64,000 nucleotides of DNA, from NCBI RefSeq assembly GCF_009792795.1, contig NZ_VKHQ01000002.1, positions 186,001-250,000 of the forward strand. The letters are read 5' to 3'. Source of the stretch: Cognatiluteimonas profundi. GTDB taxonomy: Bacteria > Pseudomonadota > Gammaproteobacteria > Xanthomonadales > Xanthomonadaceae. The notes below the pieces were generated by a model. The model was given only the letters and a program-made list of their open reading frames with translations, was not told the origin of the DNA and did no database searches. Positions 1 through 10,445 of this stretch are shown here, piece by piece (the stretch's first letter is position 1; every line of letters begins with the position of its first letter). Both the position numbers and the translations under genes were made by a program.

Positions 1-1436
1 CCGCCCCGGAGCCGGCGCTGGACAACCGCGCGCTGTGGTGGCCACGCGGGAAGGTGCTGGGCGGATCCAGCTCCATCAATGCCATGTGCTACATCCGGGG
101 CGTGCCCGCTGACTACGACGCCTGGGCCGAAGATGGCGCCGAAGGCTGGGACTGGCACTCGGTCCTGCCCTACTTCCTGCGGGCCGAATGCAACTCGCGT
201 GGCGGCGATTCGCTGCATGGCGACGCGGGTCCGCTATCCGTATCGGACCTGCGTCATGTGAATCCGCTGTCGCACGCATTCGTACAGGCGGGCCGACAGG
301 CCGGTCATGCCGCCAACAACGACTTCAACGGGCCGAATCAGGATGGTTTCGGCCTGTACCAGGTCACGCAGCGCGACGGCGCCCGCTGCTCGGCCGCAGT
401 CGCCTACCTGCACCCTGCGCGGCCGCGGCCCAACCTCACCGTGCAGACGGGCGCCCTGGTGTCGCGGATTACCTTCGATGCCTCGCCGCGACCGCGTGCC
501 AACGGCGTCGTCTATTCGGTGCACGGCAAGGGATTCCACCAGCCCGCGGCGAGGGAAGTGCTGCTGTGCGGCGGCGCGGTGAATTCGCCGCAGCTGCTGA
601 TGCTGTCCGGCATCGGACCGGGGGATGCACTGCGACGGCTTGGAATCCCCGTCGTCGCCGACGTACCGGGCGTCGGCGAGAACCTGCAGGACCACCTGGA
701 CATCTGCACGCTGCAGCACTGCACGCAGCCGGTCACCTACGACCGCCTTGGCGACCTGCGCGTCGCCTTCGACTATTACCTGCGTGGACACCGGGGCGCC
801 GGCACCAGCAACATCGCCGAGGCGGGTGCATTCGTGCGCTCGCGCTTCGCCCCGGACGATCGCGCGGACATCCAGTTCCACTTCATCCCGGCGATGCTCG
901 ACGACCATGGTCGCCATCGGCTCAAGGGCGACGGTTACACGGTGCACGCGTGTTTCCTGCATCCGCGCAGCCGCGGCCGCATCACGCTGGCGAGCAACCG
1001 CGTCGCCGACAAGCCGCGCATCCAGGCCAACTACATGAGCGATGCCGATGGCTTCGACCTGAAGATGATGGTGGAGTGCGCCAGGATGTCGCTCGAATTG
1101 CTGGCGCAGCCCGCCTTCGATGCGTATCGCGGGGCGCCGATCTACCCGGCGGCGAACGAACTCAGCGACAGCGACCTGGTCGCCTTCGTCAGGGCCAAGG
1201 CGGAAACCGTCTACCACCCCGTGGGGACGTGCCGCATGGGCAGCGATGACCAGGCCGTCGTCGATCCCGCGCTGCGCGTGCACGGCGTCGCGGGCTTGCG
1301 CGTGGTGGACGCAGCGGCGATGCCGCGCCTGCCGACCGGCAACACCAATGCGCCGACCATCATGATCGCCGAGCGCGCGGCGGACCTGATTCGCGGCAGC
1401 ACCGTGCCAGCCCGGGACAATCCGGCGAAACGCTAG
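1..1436 (+). CDS. GMC-family oxidoreductase (choline/alcohol dehydrogenase-like), 5' truncated
   Basis: The reading frame is open from the window edge (codons start at base 3), so the true start and the N-terminal FAD-binding Rossmann motif lie outside. It begins in the conserved GMC stretch around [14 protein letters not shown], the flavin-contacting segment. Later come a [20 protein letters not shown] PROSITE signature, the C-terminal [10 protein letters not shown] with the active-site His, and [17 protein letters not shown]. These are hallmarks of FAD-dependent choline/alcohol dehydrogenases, which oxidise a hydroxyl group using FAD. Substrate cannot be read from sequence; BetA-like is the closest type. 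Its stop overlaps by 4 bp the stop of the convergent GGDEF-EAL gene. Family assignment is firm, substrate is not. Confidence 0.93.
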   Translation, partial: APEPALDNRALWWPRGKVLGGSSSINAMCYIRGVPADYDAWAEDGAEGWDWHSVLPYFLRAECNSRGGDSLHGDAGPLSVSDLRHVNPLSHAFVQAGRQAGHAANNDFNGPNQDGFGLYQVTQRDGARCSAAVAYLHPARPRPNLTVQTGALVSRITFDASPRPRANGVVYSVHGKGFHQPAAREVLLCGGAVNSPQLLMLSGIGPGDALRRLGIPVVADVPGVGENLQDHLDICTLQHCTQPVTYDRLGDLRVAFDYYLRGHRGAGTSNIAEAGAFVRSRFAPDDRADIQFHFIPAMLDDHGRHRLKGDGYTVHACFLHPRSRGRITLASNRVADKPRIQANYMSDADGFDLKMMVECARMSLELLAQPAFDAYRGAPIYPAANELSDSDLVAFVRAKAETVYHPVGTCRMGSDDQAVVDPALRVHGVAGLRVVDAAAMPRLPTGNTNAPTIMIAERAADLIRGSTVPARDNPAKR

Positions 1437-4400
1437 CTTGCCGATCCCGGCGCGACGCCGCCGCAGGCGCGCCACAGGCGCTCCAGCTCGTCCGCCGGCA
1501 TCGGTCGCGCCAGGAAGTAGCCCTGGGCCTGGTCGCAGCCGTGCGCGCGCAGGAAATCCAGCTGCTCGGCTGTCTCCACGCACTCGGCGATCACCTGCAG
1601 GTTGAGCCGGTGCGCCAGGTCGATGATGGTCAGCGTGATCGATGCATCCTCGGCATTGGTGGTGACGTCGCGGATGAAACTGCCATCGATCTTGACCGCG
1701 TCCAGCGGGAAGCGGCGCAGGTAGGCCAGGCTGGAATACCCGGTGCCAAAGTCATCCACGGAAATATGGATGCCGGACCCCTGGAGCCGCCGCAGCATGT
1801 CGATGCTGTACTCGGCATCGGACATCAGCGCGCTTTCCGTCAGCTCGAATTCCAGCAGCCCCGCAGGCACCTCGTGTCGCTGCAGGCAGGCGGCAGTCAT
1901 CGACCACAATTCGCGCGCGCCGGCGTCCGTGCGCGCAAGACCACGCGGGGCCGTTGGCGATGCCGGCGTTTCCCCGGCCATCTGCTGCGCCGAGACGTTG
2001 ACGGCGATCGGCAATGCATCCAGTCCCGATGCGCGCCATGACTGCAACTGCCGGCACGCCTCCGCGATCACCCAGGCGCCCACGGCCACGATCAGTCCGC
2101 TCTCTTCCAGCGCTGGGATGAACTCCGATGGCGGCACCAGCCCGCGTCCCGGCCGACGCCAACGCAGCAAGGCCTCCATGCCGGTCCAGCGGCCGCTGTC
2201 CAGGCTCACCTTGGGCTGGTAGTGCAGGACGAATTCCCCGCGCTCCAGCGCCTCGCCCAGCGCCGCCTGCAACTCGCGCTTCTCGCTCGCGCGCAGGTTC
2301 ATCGCCTCGGTATAGAACCGGTAGCCGTTGCGGCCGGACTGCTTGGCCTCGTACATCGCCATGTCCACGTACCGCACCAGGCTGTGCATGTCGGCGGTAT
2401 CCGTCGGGTACACCGTGATGCCGATGCTGACGGTGCTGGTGACCGTGTGTCCGTCGAGCACGAACGGCACCCGCATGGCCGCCAGGATCTTCTCCGCGAC
2501 GATGACCGCGACCTGCGGATCGCCGGGCGTGAGCAGGATGACGCCGAATTCGTCGCCGCCTAGGCGGCCCACGGTGTCGCGCAACCGCACGCAACCCAAC
2601 AGGCGCTCGCCGGCCTGTCGCAGCAGTTCGTCACCGATCGCATGCCCCAGGCTGTCGTTGATGTCCTTGAAGTTGTCCATGTCCAGGAACAGCAGGGACA
2701 CCAGCCAGCCTTGCGCATCGGCGTGCGCCATCGCGTTCTTCAGCGACTCCTGGAACAGGTGGCGGTTCGGCAGGCCGGTGAGTACGTCGAAATGCGCCAG
2801 TTGCTGCAGGCGCTCCTCGGCCTGCTTGCGCTCGGTGATGTCGTGCATGGCGACGACCGCACCGAGTTTGTCGCCGTCGCGATTGACCAGTGCGCGCCCA
2901 TTGCAGACCACGACGTGGCGGGGCAGGTCCCTTGGCGCGATGACCATTTCGACGTCGCGGACCTGCTCGCCATGCAAGGCGCGGAACAGCGGCACCTGCG
3001 CCGTCCGCATCGGCGTGATGCCATCGGCCAGGTACAGGTCGTAGTGCCCGGACCATTGCTGCGGCGGCATCGGCTCCCCGGGCAGTCCGTGCAGGGCACG
3101 CGCGGCCTCGTTGAACATGGTGAGGTTGCCGTGCGCGTCGCAGGCGACGATGCCCTCGGTGATGTTGTCGAGCAATGCGTTGAGGAACTCGCCTTCCTGC
3201 TCCAGCGCGCGCTCGGCCTGGCTGCGGGCGATGAACTGCCCGAGCAGGTTGCCCAGGGTATCCATCATCCCGAGCAGGTCCGGGTCGGGCTCCTGGATGG
3301 CCAGGGAGAAGAACTCGACGACACCCAGTCCCTGCGCGCCATTGTTGACCGGCACCGCGAAGGCTGCCCGCAAGCCGTCGGCCATGGCCGCCGCGGCGCG
3401 AGGGAAATTGTCGTCGCTCGCGACGTCCGCGATCCATTCCGGCCTGCCGGCCAGGAACACCCGTCCGGGCAGTCCGATGCCCGGGGCGAATGCCATCGCC
3501 CGGCTCTGCGACAGGAATGCAGCCATAGGCACGCCCGGCGCGTGCCAGGCCTCGGCGCAGTGCAGCGCGCCATCGCTGCGGTCGACGATCCAGAGCAACC
3601 CGACGCTCCAACCGAGCGCTTCGCAAACGGCCTGCAGCAGCCTGGGTCCGGCATCGCCGAGGGCGTCGGATTCGATCAGCGCCGCGGCGGCAGCGGTTTG
3701 CGCGGACAGGCGCCGGTTCGCCATCAACTGCGCGCTGATGTCATGCACGAAGGCATGGAATTCCAGCGTCTCCCCGCGCAGTGTCGGCCAGATCGTCAAC
3801 TCGATCGGGAACTCGTGGCCGTCGCGGTGCAGCGCGACCAGTTCCATGCGCTGGTTCAGGGCCGGTCCGTCGCCGTTGGCAAGCAGGTGCGCGACGCCGG
3901 GAAATTGCGCCTGTCGAAAGCGCGGGGGAATGACCAGCCCGGTGATGTCACGTCCGGACACGTCGTCGCGATGCCAGCCGAACATGCGCTCGGCCTGCCG
4001 GTTCCAGGCAAGGATCCTGCTGTTGGCATCGATCGCCACGTAGGCGTCGTAGGCGGTGTCGATGATGGCCTGCGCATGCTCGCGGCTCTGCTGCAGCGCG
4101 ATGTTGCTCGACTCGAGCTCCGACGTACGCAACCGGACTTCGCTCTCGACCGCCACCCGCCGACCGACCGCCATCAGCAGGAAAATGCTGGACAGCGCCG
4201 CGAACAACATGCCGACGGCCAGCATGCACCACGCCAGCCATGACCGGTTCGTGGCAAGGTCTTCGGGACTCAGGAAGAACGTCAGCTGCCAGCGGCGTCC
4301 GGCAACCACGATCGTCTCAGTGCGCACGGCAATGCCTGGCCGATCGCCGGTTCCTGGCGGCGCGGGAACATCGGATCGATACATCACGCGTCGCGCGACT

Positions 4401-5725
4401 GGTGCCGCGGTGTCGTAGAGCCGCAGGTGCATGCCCTGCATGTCTTCGCGCTGCAGGAATGGCGCCATCATCGCGTCGATCAGGAACACCGCGGCGACGT
4501 AGCCGTGCAGCGCAGGTGCCTGGGCGGCGGCATCGCCTTCGTGCAACCAGTACACGGGCTGGTAAATGATGACGCCGGAGCGGCCGGGCGACTCCTGCAC
4601 CAGGTCCACCACGCCGGTGGCAGCGGGCGCTGCGGATCTGCGCGCCTGCTGCAGGGCGGCGCGTCGTGACGGTTCCGAGGCCACGTCGAATCCGAGCGCC
4701 GACCGGTTGAGAGGTAGTGGCTCGATGTAGGTGACGGGAACGTAGTCGGGTCGCCGCGATGCGGGCACCAGGTCGCCGCGCGCGCCCATTTCGACGATGC
4801 GCAATGCCGGTTGTCCGGCCTGCCGGTTCGCGCTCTCGAATGCGGCGCGATCGGCATCCTCGACCAGCGGATTCCACGACAGCGCATGCAAGCCGGGATA
4901 GCGCCGCAGTGCGTCCGCGGTGAAGGCCTGGAACTGCCGGTTGTCCAGCTGCCGGGAGGACGCCACGAAATTGCCGACCTCGTGGACGACTTCGGTGTAG
5001 CTGGCCAGGCGCAGGACCAGCGACTGGGCGACGGCATCGGCACGCCGCTCGTATTCAACGCGGATGCGATGTTGCTCCAGTGCGCTGGCCTGCACGAACA
5101 ACCACGTCACCGCGGCCAGCAGGATGCCGACCGGCACGCTGATGAACAACTTCTGCCGGCGCGACAGCCTGTCTGGCGGCGCCACCCAGACCAGGAACAG
5201 CGGCATGAAGACCAGCACGCCGATGGTGTCGCCAGCCCACCAGGTCAGCCAGGCGAAGGGGACATCGTCCGTCGACATGCCGCCCGAGAGCCACAGCAGC
5301 GTCACGCCGATGCTGGCATTCACCAGGCACGCGACCGCTCCACCCAGCGCAAGGAATTTCCCGATCTCAAGCTCACGGCTGAAGGCAACCGGATAGCGGC
5401 TGAAGCGGCGGATCAGCCAGGCGCCCGTCACGGCCTGGAGGCTGGCACCACCGGCCATGGCCGCGGCCAGTGCCACCGCCTTGGGCAACGTATCCGCACC
5501 GCTTGCCTGCAGCGCCGTGGGGTAGTCGAGGCAGAAGGCCCCCAGCAGGATGCCTGGCCAGACGCGGTAGCCGAACACCAGGATCCCGGCCAGCGCCACG
5601 CCGGCTGCCGGCCACACCGCGGTCGCATAGCCCGGCGGGATCGCGAGCAACAATGCCAGCCGCGCGGCCAGGTAATAGGCCACGGCCAGCCACAAGCCCT
5701 GCAGTAGCGGAGATCGCGGAGCCAT
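1433..5725 (-). CDS. MASE1-CHASE-PAS-GAF-PAS-GGDEF-EAL c-di-GMP turnover protein
   Basis: A protein of 1430 residues. The order seen is an N-terminal multi-helix MASE1-type membrane sensor (about 1-210), a CHASE-like extracytoplasmic region (about 215-430), another transmembrane helix near 485-505, PAS, GAF, a second PAS, GGDEF and EAL. The GGDEF motif is intact (residues about 1054-1058) and has an RLRD inhibitory I-site exactly five residues upstream. The EAL domain keeps EALLRW and DDFGTGYSS, so both c-di-GMP synthesis and hydrolysis are possible. An insert of about 20 residues rich in Ala/Pro/Thr follows the NVSAQQ motif in EAL. Start chosen at 5725 because GGGAGGGGG lies just upstream; the frame stays open 27 codons further. 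It is divergent from the SGNH/MBOAT pair. Confidence 0.93.
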   Translation of the reverse strand: MAPRSPLLQGLWLAVAYYLAARLALLLAIPPGYATAVWPAAGVALAGILVFGYRVWPGILLGAFCLDYPTALQASGADTLPKAVALAAAMAGGASLQAVTGAWLIRRFSRYPVAFSRELEIGKFLALGGAVACLVNASIGVTLLWLSGGMSTDDVPFAWLTWWAGDTIGVLVFMPLFLVWVAPPDRLSRRQKLFISVPVGILLAAVTWLFVQASALEQHRIRVEYERRADAVAQSLVLRLASYTEVVHEVGNFVASSRQLDNRQFQAFTADALRRYPGLHALSWNPLVEDADRAAFESANRQAGQPALRIVEMGARGDLVPASRRPDYVPVTYIEPLPLNRSALGFDVASEPSRRAALQQARRSAAPAATGVVDLVQESPGRSGVIIYQPVYWLHEGDAAAQAPALHGYVAAVFLIDAMMAPFLQREDMQGMHLRLYDTAAPVARRVMYRSDVPAPPGTGDRPGIAVRTETIVVAGRRWQLTFFLSPEDLATNRSWLAWCMLAVGMLFAALSSIFLLMAVGRRVAVESEVRLRTSELESSNIALQQSREHAQAIIDTAYDAYVAIDANSRILAWNRQAERMFGWHRDDVSGRDITGLVIPPRFRQAQFPGVAHLLANGDGPALNQRMELVALHRDGHEFPIELTIWPTLRGETLEFHAFVHDISAQLMANRRLSAQTAAAAALIESDALGDAGPRLLQAVCEALGWSVGLLWIVDRSDGALHCAEAWHAPGVPMAAFLSQSRAMAFAPGIGLPGRVFLAGRPEWIADVASDDNFPRAAAAMADGLRAAFAVPVNNGAQGLGVVEFFSLAIQEPDPDLLGMMDTLGNLLGQFIARSQAERALEQEGEFLNALLDNITEGIVACDAHGNLTMFNEAARALHGLPGEPMPPQQWSGHYDLYLADGITPMRTAQVPLFRALHGEQVRDVEMVIAPRDLPRHVVVCNGRALVNRDGDKLGAVVAMHDITERKQAEERLQQLAHFDVLTGLPNRHLFQESLKNAMAHADAQGWLVSLLFLDMDNFKDINDSLGHAIGDELLRQAGERLLGCVRLRDTVGRLGGDEFGVILLTPGDPQVAVIVAEKILAAMRVPFVLDGHTVTSTVSIGITVYPTDTADMHSLVRYVDMAMYEAKQSGRNGYRFYTEAMNLRASEKRELQAALGEALERGEFVLHYQPKVSLDSGRWTGMEALLRWRRPGRGLVPPSEFIPALEESGLIVAVGAWVIAEACRQLQSWRASGLDALPIAVNVSAQQMAGETPASPTAPRGLARTDAGARELWSMTAACLQRHEVPAGLLEFELTESALMSDAEYSIDMLRRLQGSGIHISVDDFGTGYSSLAYLRRFPLDAVKIDGSFIRDVTTNAEDASITLTIIDLAHRLNLQVIAECVETAEQLDFLRAHGCDQAQGYFLARPMPADELERLWRACGGVAPGSAS

Positions 5726-5943
5726 GCCCCCTCCCGTGGCAGTGCTGCGAACCCCAGTGTGCCATGCGGTGGCAGCTGGAAATCCGGCGTGCGGAACCCG
5801 GCGCAATCAGCCTTGGAGGCATCCCTTGCGGCAGCATCCGCCCGCGGGCGCCGAACGCACTGATGTGGTGTCCAGCAGCGGCCATAATGCCGCGCTACGC
5901 GAGGGCGGGATGGCGCCTCTTGCGAACTTCGCCAGGGGTGGCC

Positions 5944-7086
5944 GTGACACTGGAATCGCGCAGCACCATCCGGACCAGGCTGGTCCCGATCCTGCTCCTG
6001 GCGACGCTGGCGATCGCGGGCTGGCTGGTCATTGGCGGGTTGCTGTTCCGCAGCGGGCTCTACTACCGCTATCTCGCATCGCCGGATTCAACGGCAGGGG
6101 AAGCCGAGCGCGCCCTGCTCGTCATCCAGAAGCGCTATCGGCCAGGCGCAAGGAACGTACTCGTCCTCGGCGACTCGCGCACCAATGAAGGCTTCTCGTC
6201 AAAGCTGGCGAACCATGCGGTCCCCGGCATCAACTTCATCGAAGCGGGGATGGCGGGTACCACGCCCAGGGTCTGGTACTACCTCCTGCGCAAGGTCGAT
6301 CCGGATGGCGATCGCTTCGCGGCGATCGTCCTGGTGCAGATCTGTGATGCGACCTTTCCCAACCGCGAGGACCTGTCCGAGCGCCCGCTCGACCTGGCGT
6401 ACCTGCCACCCTTGCTGACACTGGAGGATGGCTTCGATCTGCCTGCGTCCTTCCACGATGCCGCACTGCGCAAGCAGGCGTGGCGAACGGTGCTGCTGCC
6501 GATTCGCGCGGCACGTTCCGATCTGGCGGAGTTGGCCGCGACGCCACACATGCGGTTCCGCCAGGTGCGCGCCAACCTGCGCGCCTATGCCGACTCCCGA
6601 TACGACTATGCAGGCCATCCCGAAAGCCTGGCTGCGGTCAGGCTGGATCCGTCGACGCTGCACCCCGTCGCCACGACGGCATCGCCCGCCGGCCTGGTCG
6701 ATTACCTGGATCGACTTGAAGCCTCCCGGACATCATCGATGCCGACACGCCCGGAGAACCAGGCGTATTACCGTTACTGGATCAGTCGCATCGCGGGAGC
6801 CGGCCATCGCACTCCACGGCGGGTGTTCGTGGCAACACTGCCGCGCGGTCCTTTCCATCAGCAATTCGGACCGCCGCCGCGCCCGAGCCTGCAGGCCATC
6901 GGTTTGTCGACCGGCGACGGAGTCGCCTTGCTTGCGCCACCCGAAGTTGCCGCGCTGGAGCGCCCGGAATACTTCTTCGACGGGCTTCACATGGACAGCG
7001 CCGGCCGCAATCGCTACTCCGTGATTCTCGCGCAATCGGTCGCCGCTGCCCTCCGCGCACCGACAGTCGGCGGCGACGCGCCATGA
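5944..7086 (+). CDS. Membrane-anchored SGNH-like protein paired with MBOAT
   Basis: About 380 residues with one N-terminal membrane helix (LVPILLLATLAIAGWLVIGG). The lumenal part contains LVLGDSRTNEG, a GDSL-like nucleophile block, and near the C-terminus DGLHMDSAGR, which matches the Asp-x-x-His block of SGNH esterases/acetyltransferases. It overlaps the following MBOAT gene by ATGA, so the two are translationally coupled. In the AlgI/AlgJ-AlgX and DltB/DltD systems an MBOAT protein moves an acyl group across the membrane and an SGNH partner transfers it to a polymer; this gene looks like that partner, by inference. Start is a GTG at 5944 preceded at 5 nt by AGGGG; an ATG at 5887 in the same frame is the alternative. 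Confidence 0.72.
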   Translation: MTLESRSTIRTRLVPILLLATLAIAGWLVIGGLLFRSGLYYRYLASPDSTAGEAERALLVIQKRYRPGARNVLVLGDSRTNEGFSSKLANHAVPGINFIEAGMAGTTPRVWYYLLRKVDPDGDRFAAIVLVQICDATFPNREDLSERPLDLAYLPPLLTLEDGFDLPASFHDAALRKQAWRTVLLPIRAARSDLAELAATPHMRFRQVRANLRAYADSRYDYAGHPESLAAVRLDPSTLHPVATTASPAGLVDYLDRLEASRTSSMPTRPENQAYYRYWISRIAGAGHRTPRRVFVATLPRGPFHQQFGPPPRPSLQAIGLSTGDGVALLAPPEVAALERPEYFFDGLHMDSAGRNRYSVILAQSVAAALRAPTVGGDAP

Positions 7087-8495
7087 TGTTCGACAGCTTT
7101 GGATACTGGGTGTTCTTCGCCAGCTGCCTGGTGCTGTACTGGATGCTGCGCGACCGTCCGGCAAAAGTCCTGCTGGTCGTGGCGAGCTACATCTTCTATG
7201 GGTTCTGGGACGCGCGCTTCGTCCTGCTGCTGCTTGGTTCGACGGCTGCCAACTACGCATTCGGGCGCCTGATCGACTCGGCCGACGGGTCACTCCGCAA
7301 GCGTTGGGTGACGCTTGCCGTGGCCTTCAACCTGGCCTTGCTGGGATTCTTCAAGTACTGCGATTTCTTCATCGGCAGTTTCGCCGCGCTGTTCGGCATC
7401 GCGCCGGACGGACTGCTGCTGCACGTCATCCTCCCGGTCGGCATCAGCTTCTTCACCTTCGAGGGCATCGCCTATTCGGTCGACATCTACCGGCGCCAAC
7501 TGCGCGCGGTCCGGTCGCCGTTGGATTTTGCGGTCTTCATTTCGTTCTTTCCGCACCTGATCGCCGGCCCGATCATCCGGCCGCATGATTTCTTCCCGCA
7601 GCTGCTGCATCGTGCCGAGCCCGTCGACGAGGATCGGCGCTGGGGCCTGCGCGAGATCCTCAAGGGGCTGGTGAAGAAGGTCGCACTCGCCGATTTCTTC
7701 GCGCTCATCGCCAATGCCTACTTCAACGGAACGCCTTTCGATGGCGCCCATGTACCGGCGAGCGCGGGCGTGTTCGCCTTCGCCATGCAGATCTATTTCG
7801 ACTTCTCGGGCTACACCGACATCGCGCGTGGATGTGCGCGATTGCTCGGCTACCGTTTCCCGGTGAATTTCGCCAGGCCATACCTGAGCGCCGACATCGC
7901 GGATTTCTGGCGGCGCTGGCATGTGTCGCTGTCGACGTGGCTGCGCGACTACCTCTACTTCCCGCTTGGCGGCAATCGCCACGGATCCGCGCGCACCTAC
8001 GCCAACCTCATGATCGTGATGGGGCTTGGCGGACTGTGGCATGGCGCAAGCTGGAACTTCCTGCTGTGGGGCCTCTACCAGGGCCTGTTGCTGTGCGTGC
8101 ATCGCGCCTGGCGCACGCTGGTGACGCGCGCCGGCCTGACAGGCGTGGTCGACCATCGCAGCTTGCTGCCATTCTGGACGACGCTCACCTTCCTGGCCGT
8201 CACCGTGGGCTGGGTGCCGTTCCGCGCTGCCGACTTCGCCAGCACGGCGCGGACCTTGCGCGCGCTCGCAGGGCCGTTCGACTGGAGCTTCTGGGCAGCG
8301 CACCGCGCGCTCTACCTGGTGCCGCTGGCCTGCCTGGGATTCTGCATCGTCGATCGCCGCCAACGCCTGCAGGACTGGCTCGTCGAGCGCGCCTCGAATG
8401 TTTCGGTCGCCACCACCGCCGTCGCCTGCCTCGTCGCACTGGAATTATTCGCGCCGCTGGGCAGCGGCATTCCGTTCCTGTACTTCAAGTTCTAG
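7083..8495 (+). CDS. MBOAT-family membrane O-acyltransferase (AlgI/DltB-like)
   Basis: 470 residues, polytopic. Contains the AlgI-type hallmarks: FFPHLIAGPI, MQIYFDFSGYTDIARG, FWRRWHVSLSTWLRDYLYFPLGG and GGLWHGASWNFLLWGLYQG with the invariant catalytic His. Length and motifs match alginate/cell-surface-polymer O-acetyltransferases, which pass acetyl groups from the cytoplasm to an extracytoplasmic acceptor. The start codon overlaps the stop of the SGNH-like gene. No polysaccharide synthesis genes are in the window, so the acceptor is unknown. The divergent c-di-GMP protein suggests, but does not prove, a link to exopolysaccharide control. Confidence 0.92.
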   Translation: MMFDSFGYWVFFASCLVLYWMLRDRPAKVLLVVASYIFYGFWDARFVLLLLGSTAANYAFGRLIDSADGSLRKRWVTLAVAFNLALLGFFKYCDFFIGSFAALFGIAPDGLLLHVILPVGISFFTFEGIAYSVDIYRRQLRAVRSPLDFAVFISFFPHLIAGPIIRPHDFFPQLLHRAEPVDEDRRWGLREILKGLVKKVALADFFALIANAYFNGTPFDGAHVPASAGVFAFAMQIYFDFSGYTDIARGCARLLGYRFPVNFARPYLSADIADFWRRWHVSLSTWLRDYLYFPLGGNRHGSARTYANLMIVMGLGGLWHGASWNFLLWGLYQGLLLCVHRAWRTLVTRAGLTGVVDHRSLLPFWTTLTFLAVTVGWVPFRAADFASTARTLRALAGPFDWSFWAAHRALYLVPLACLGFCIVDRRQRLQDWLVERASNVSVATTAVACLVALELFAPLGSGIPFLYFKF

Positions 8496-8518
8496 GGATC
8501 GCCGCCGCGCAGCCTGCC

Positions 8519-10432
8519 TCAGGCCAGTTCGAGCATCGGTGGCAACGGGCAATGCAGCACCGCGCAGATCGTCCGCAGCAATTCGGATTCGGCGACGGTG
8601 ACATGGTTGTCCAGGCTGACCGAAGCCGTGATTCCTTCGATCAGCACCTGCCGGGCCAACGGATCCAGCGCATCGAGCGGCTCCCAGACGGGATCCAGTG
8701 CCGACACGAGGTCCGTGCGCGGCAGGTAGGGCAGATAGTCGCTGGGAAGCACGCGCTGGATGCCCGCCAGGTATGCGCGCCGGGCTTCATCGGGGTCATC
8801 GCTGCCAGCCTGTGCCACCACGCACAACAGGGTTGCGACTTCGCTGGCGACATCGGACAGCTTGCGGCGCCCGTAGCGCGCGTATTTCGCCGGATCCAGC
8901 GATTCGCGGATCTGCGTCTGCAGCAGGCGCCCCAGGCAATATTCGAACAACGAGACCTGTCCGTCCGCGTGCACGACGGCATGCACGGTATCCATGAAGG
9001 CCTCGAGTTCCGGTCGAGGACGCAGCCGCAGCACGGGAAATGCCAGCGCGGCCAGTGGCAGTCGCAGCATCGGGTGCAGGCTGGACAGCGCACCGCCATG
9101 CAGCTCCATCGCCTCGTCGGCCGTCGACTGGCCAACGCGCGCGGCGATCTCGGCATGCTGGTTCGCCGACAGCTGCGGGGCGTCGTCGAGCAGCAGGCCC
9201 AGCACCAGCGCCATGACGGTTTCGCGTTTCGCGGCCAGCGCACGCAGCTCGGCGGGAATGGTCGAGACGATGGCGTCGGCACGGCGATAGTCGCCAGGCG
9301 CGGGATGTGCGACATGCGCGACCACCATGGGCGCGGTCACCGACAGTTGCGCCCCGGCGCCGGGCAGGCGCGCGTCGCCGGCGCCGACAAGGCCCATTCG
9401 CGCGTCTTCCTCCAGCCCGACCGGTGGCGCGGCAAGCCAGCGACGCTGCAATTCGCCCAACTGGTCGGCGCGGAACTGCGGTTCCAGCGCCTGGATGCGC
9501 TGGAGCAGTGGCGGATGCGTGGCGAACAATCCCGAGAAGCCGATGCCGTCGCCGAACAGCATGTGGCTGGCTTCCTCGGCATCGGCGCGATCGTTGAGGC
9601 GCGAGCCTTCCTCGAGTCCGGCGATCTTCTTCAGTGCACCGGCAAGCCCCTGCGCCTGTCGCGTGAACTGCACCGCGGACGCGTCGGCCAGCGATTCACG
9701 GGTGCGGCTGACACCGGCCTTGATCATCCGCGCGAAGAACAATCCGACGTAGCCGATCACCATCGCCACCAGTGCCGCGACCAGGATCGCCGCCGCGCCC
9801 TTGCTGTCGCGACCGCGCCCACCGAACTGCAGCACCTTGCGGCCAATGATGGCGAGCATGAGGATCCCGAACAGGATCCCCATCAGGCGGATGTTCAGTC
9901 GCATGTCGCCATTGAGGATGTGGCTGAACTCATGCGCGATCACACCCTGCAGCTCGTCGCGGTTGAGGCGGTCGAGCGCGCCACGGGTGACGGCGACCAC
10001 CGCATCGGAAGGTGAGTAGCCGGCGGCGAATGCATTGATCGCCGATTCGTGTTCCAGCACGTAGATCTTCGGGACCGGCACGCCCGAGGCGATCGCGATT
10101 TCCTCCACGATGTTGCGCAGGCGTCGCAGGTTGAAGTCGGTGGTGTCCTCGGGCACCGGCACGCCGCCCAACTGCAGCGCGACCGGCTCGCCGCCACCGC
10201 GCAGGGATGCGATGCGGTACAGAGACCCAAGGCCGATGATCGCCAGCGTCAGCAGCGTGGTGAACGCCAGCAGCGCCCCGATTTCGCCCGGCTGCCTGCC
10301 GGCGGCGCCACCAAATGCAACCCAGGCGGCGAAGTCCACCGCGGCCACGATCCCGGCCACCGCCAGTGCGAACAGCACGATCAGTCGTGTCGTGGCGCTG
10401 CGTGCGGCAGCCTGGTTCTCGAAGAAGTTCAT
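8519..10432 (-). CDS. M48 family metalloprotease with long C-terminal extension (HtpX-like)
   Basis: 637 residues. Two hydrophobic helices occupy about residues 15-75, followed by the M48 zinc motif HEFSH (about 165-169) in VIAHEFSHILNGD, two more membrane helices, then the SRTRESLADASAVQ segment with the third zinc ligand. Classic HtpX is about 290 residues; here about 330 extra residues follow, likely soluble. The family acts in membrane-protein quality control. A LemA gene lies immediately upstream on the same strand, a common pairing. Start 10432 has GGGAGGAGC just upstream; the frame extends further but only through a repeat. Confidence 0.9.
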   Translation of the reverse strand: MNFFENQAAARSATTRLIVLFALAVAGIVAAVDFAAWVAFGGAAGRQPGEIGALLAFTTLLTLAIIGLGSLYRIASLRGGGEPVALQLGGVPVPEDTTDFNLRRLRNIVEEIAIASGVPVPKIYVLEHESAINAFAAGYSPSDAVVAVTRGALDRLNRDELQGVIAHEFSHILNGDMRLNIRLMGILFGILMLAIIGRKVLQFGGRGRDSKGAAAILVAALVAMVIGYVGLFFARMIKAGVSRTRESLADASAVQFTRQAQGLAGALKKIAGLEEGSRLNDRADAEEASHMLFGDGIGFSGLFATHPPLLQRIQALEPQFRADQLGELQRRWLAAPPVGLEEDARMGLVGAGDARLPGAGAQLSVTAPMVVAHVAHPAPGDYRRADAIVSTIPAELRALAAKRETVMALVLGLLLDDAPQLSANQHAEIAARVGQSTADEAMELHGGALSSLHPMLRLPLAALAFPVLRLRPRPELEAFMDTVHAVVHADGQVSLFEYCLGRLLQTQIRESLDPAKYARYGRRKLSDVASEVATLLCVVAQAGSDDPDEARRAYLAGIQRVLPSDYLPYLPRTDLVSALDPVWEPLDALDPLARQVLIEGITASVSLDNHVTVAESELLRTICAVLHCPLPPMLELA

Positions 10433-10445
10433 GCGGATTGCTCCT

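Noticed and set aside
7832..10015. A 727-codon plus-strand frame
   Set aside because: It covers the end of the MBOAT gene in another frame and the antisense of the M48 gene; no family motif.
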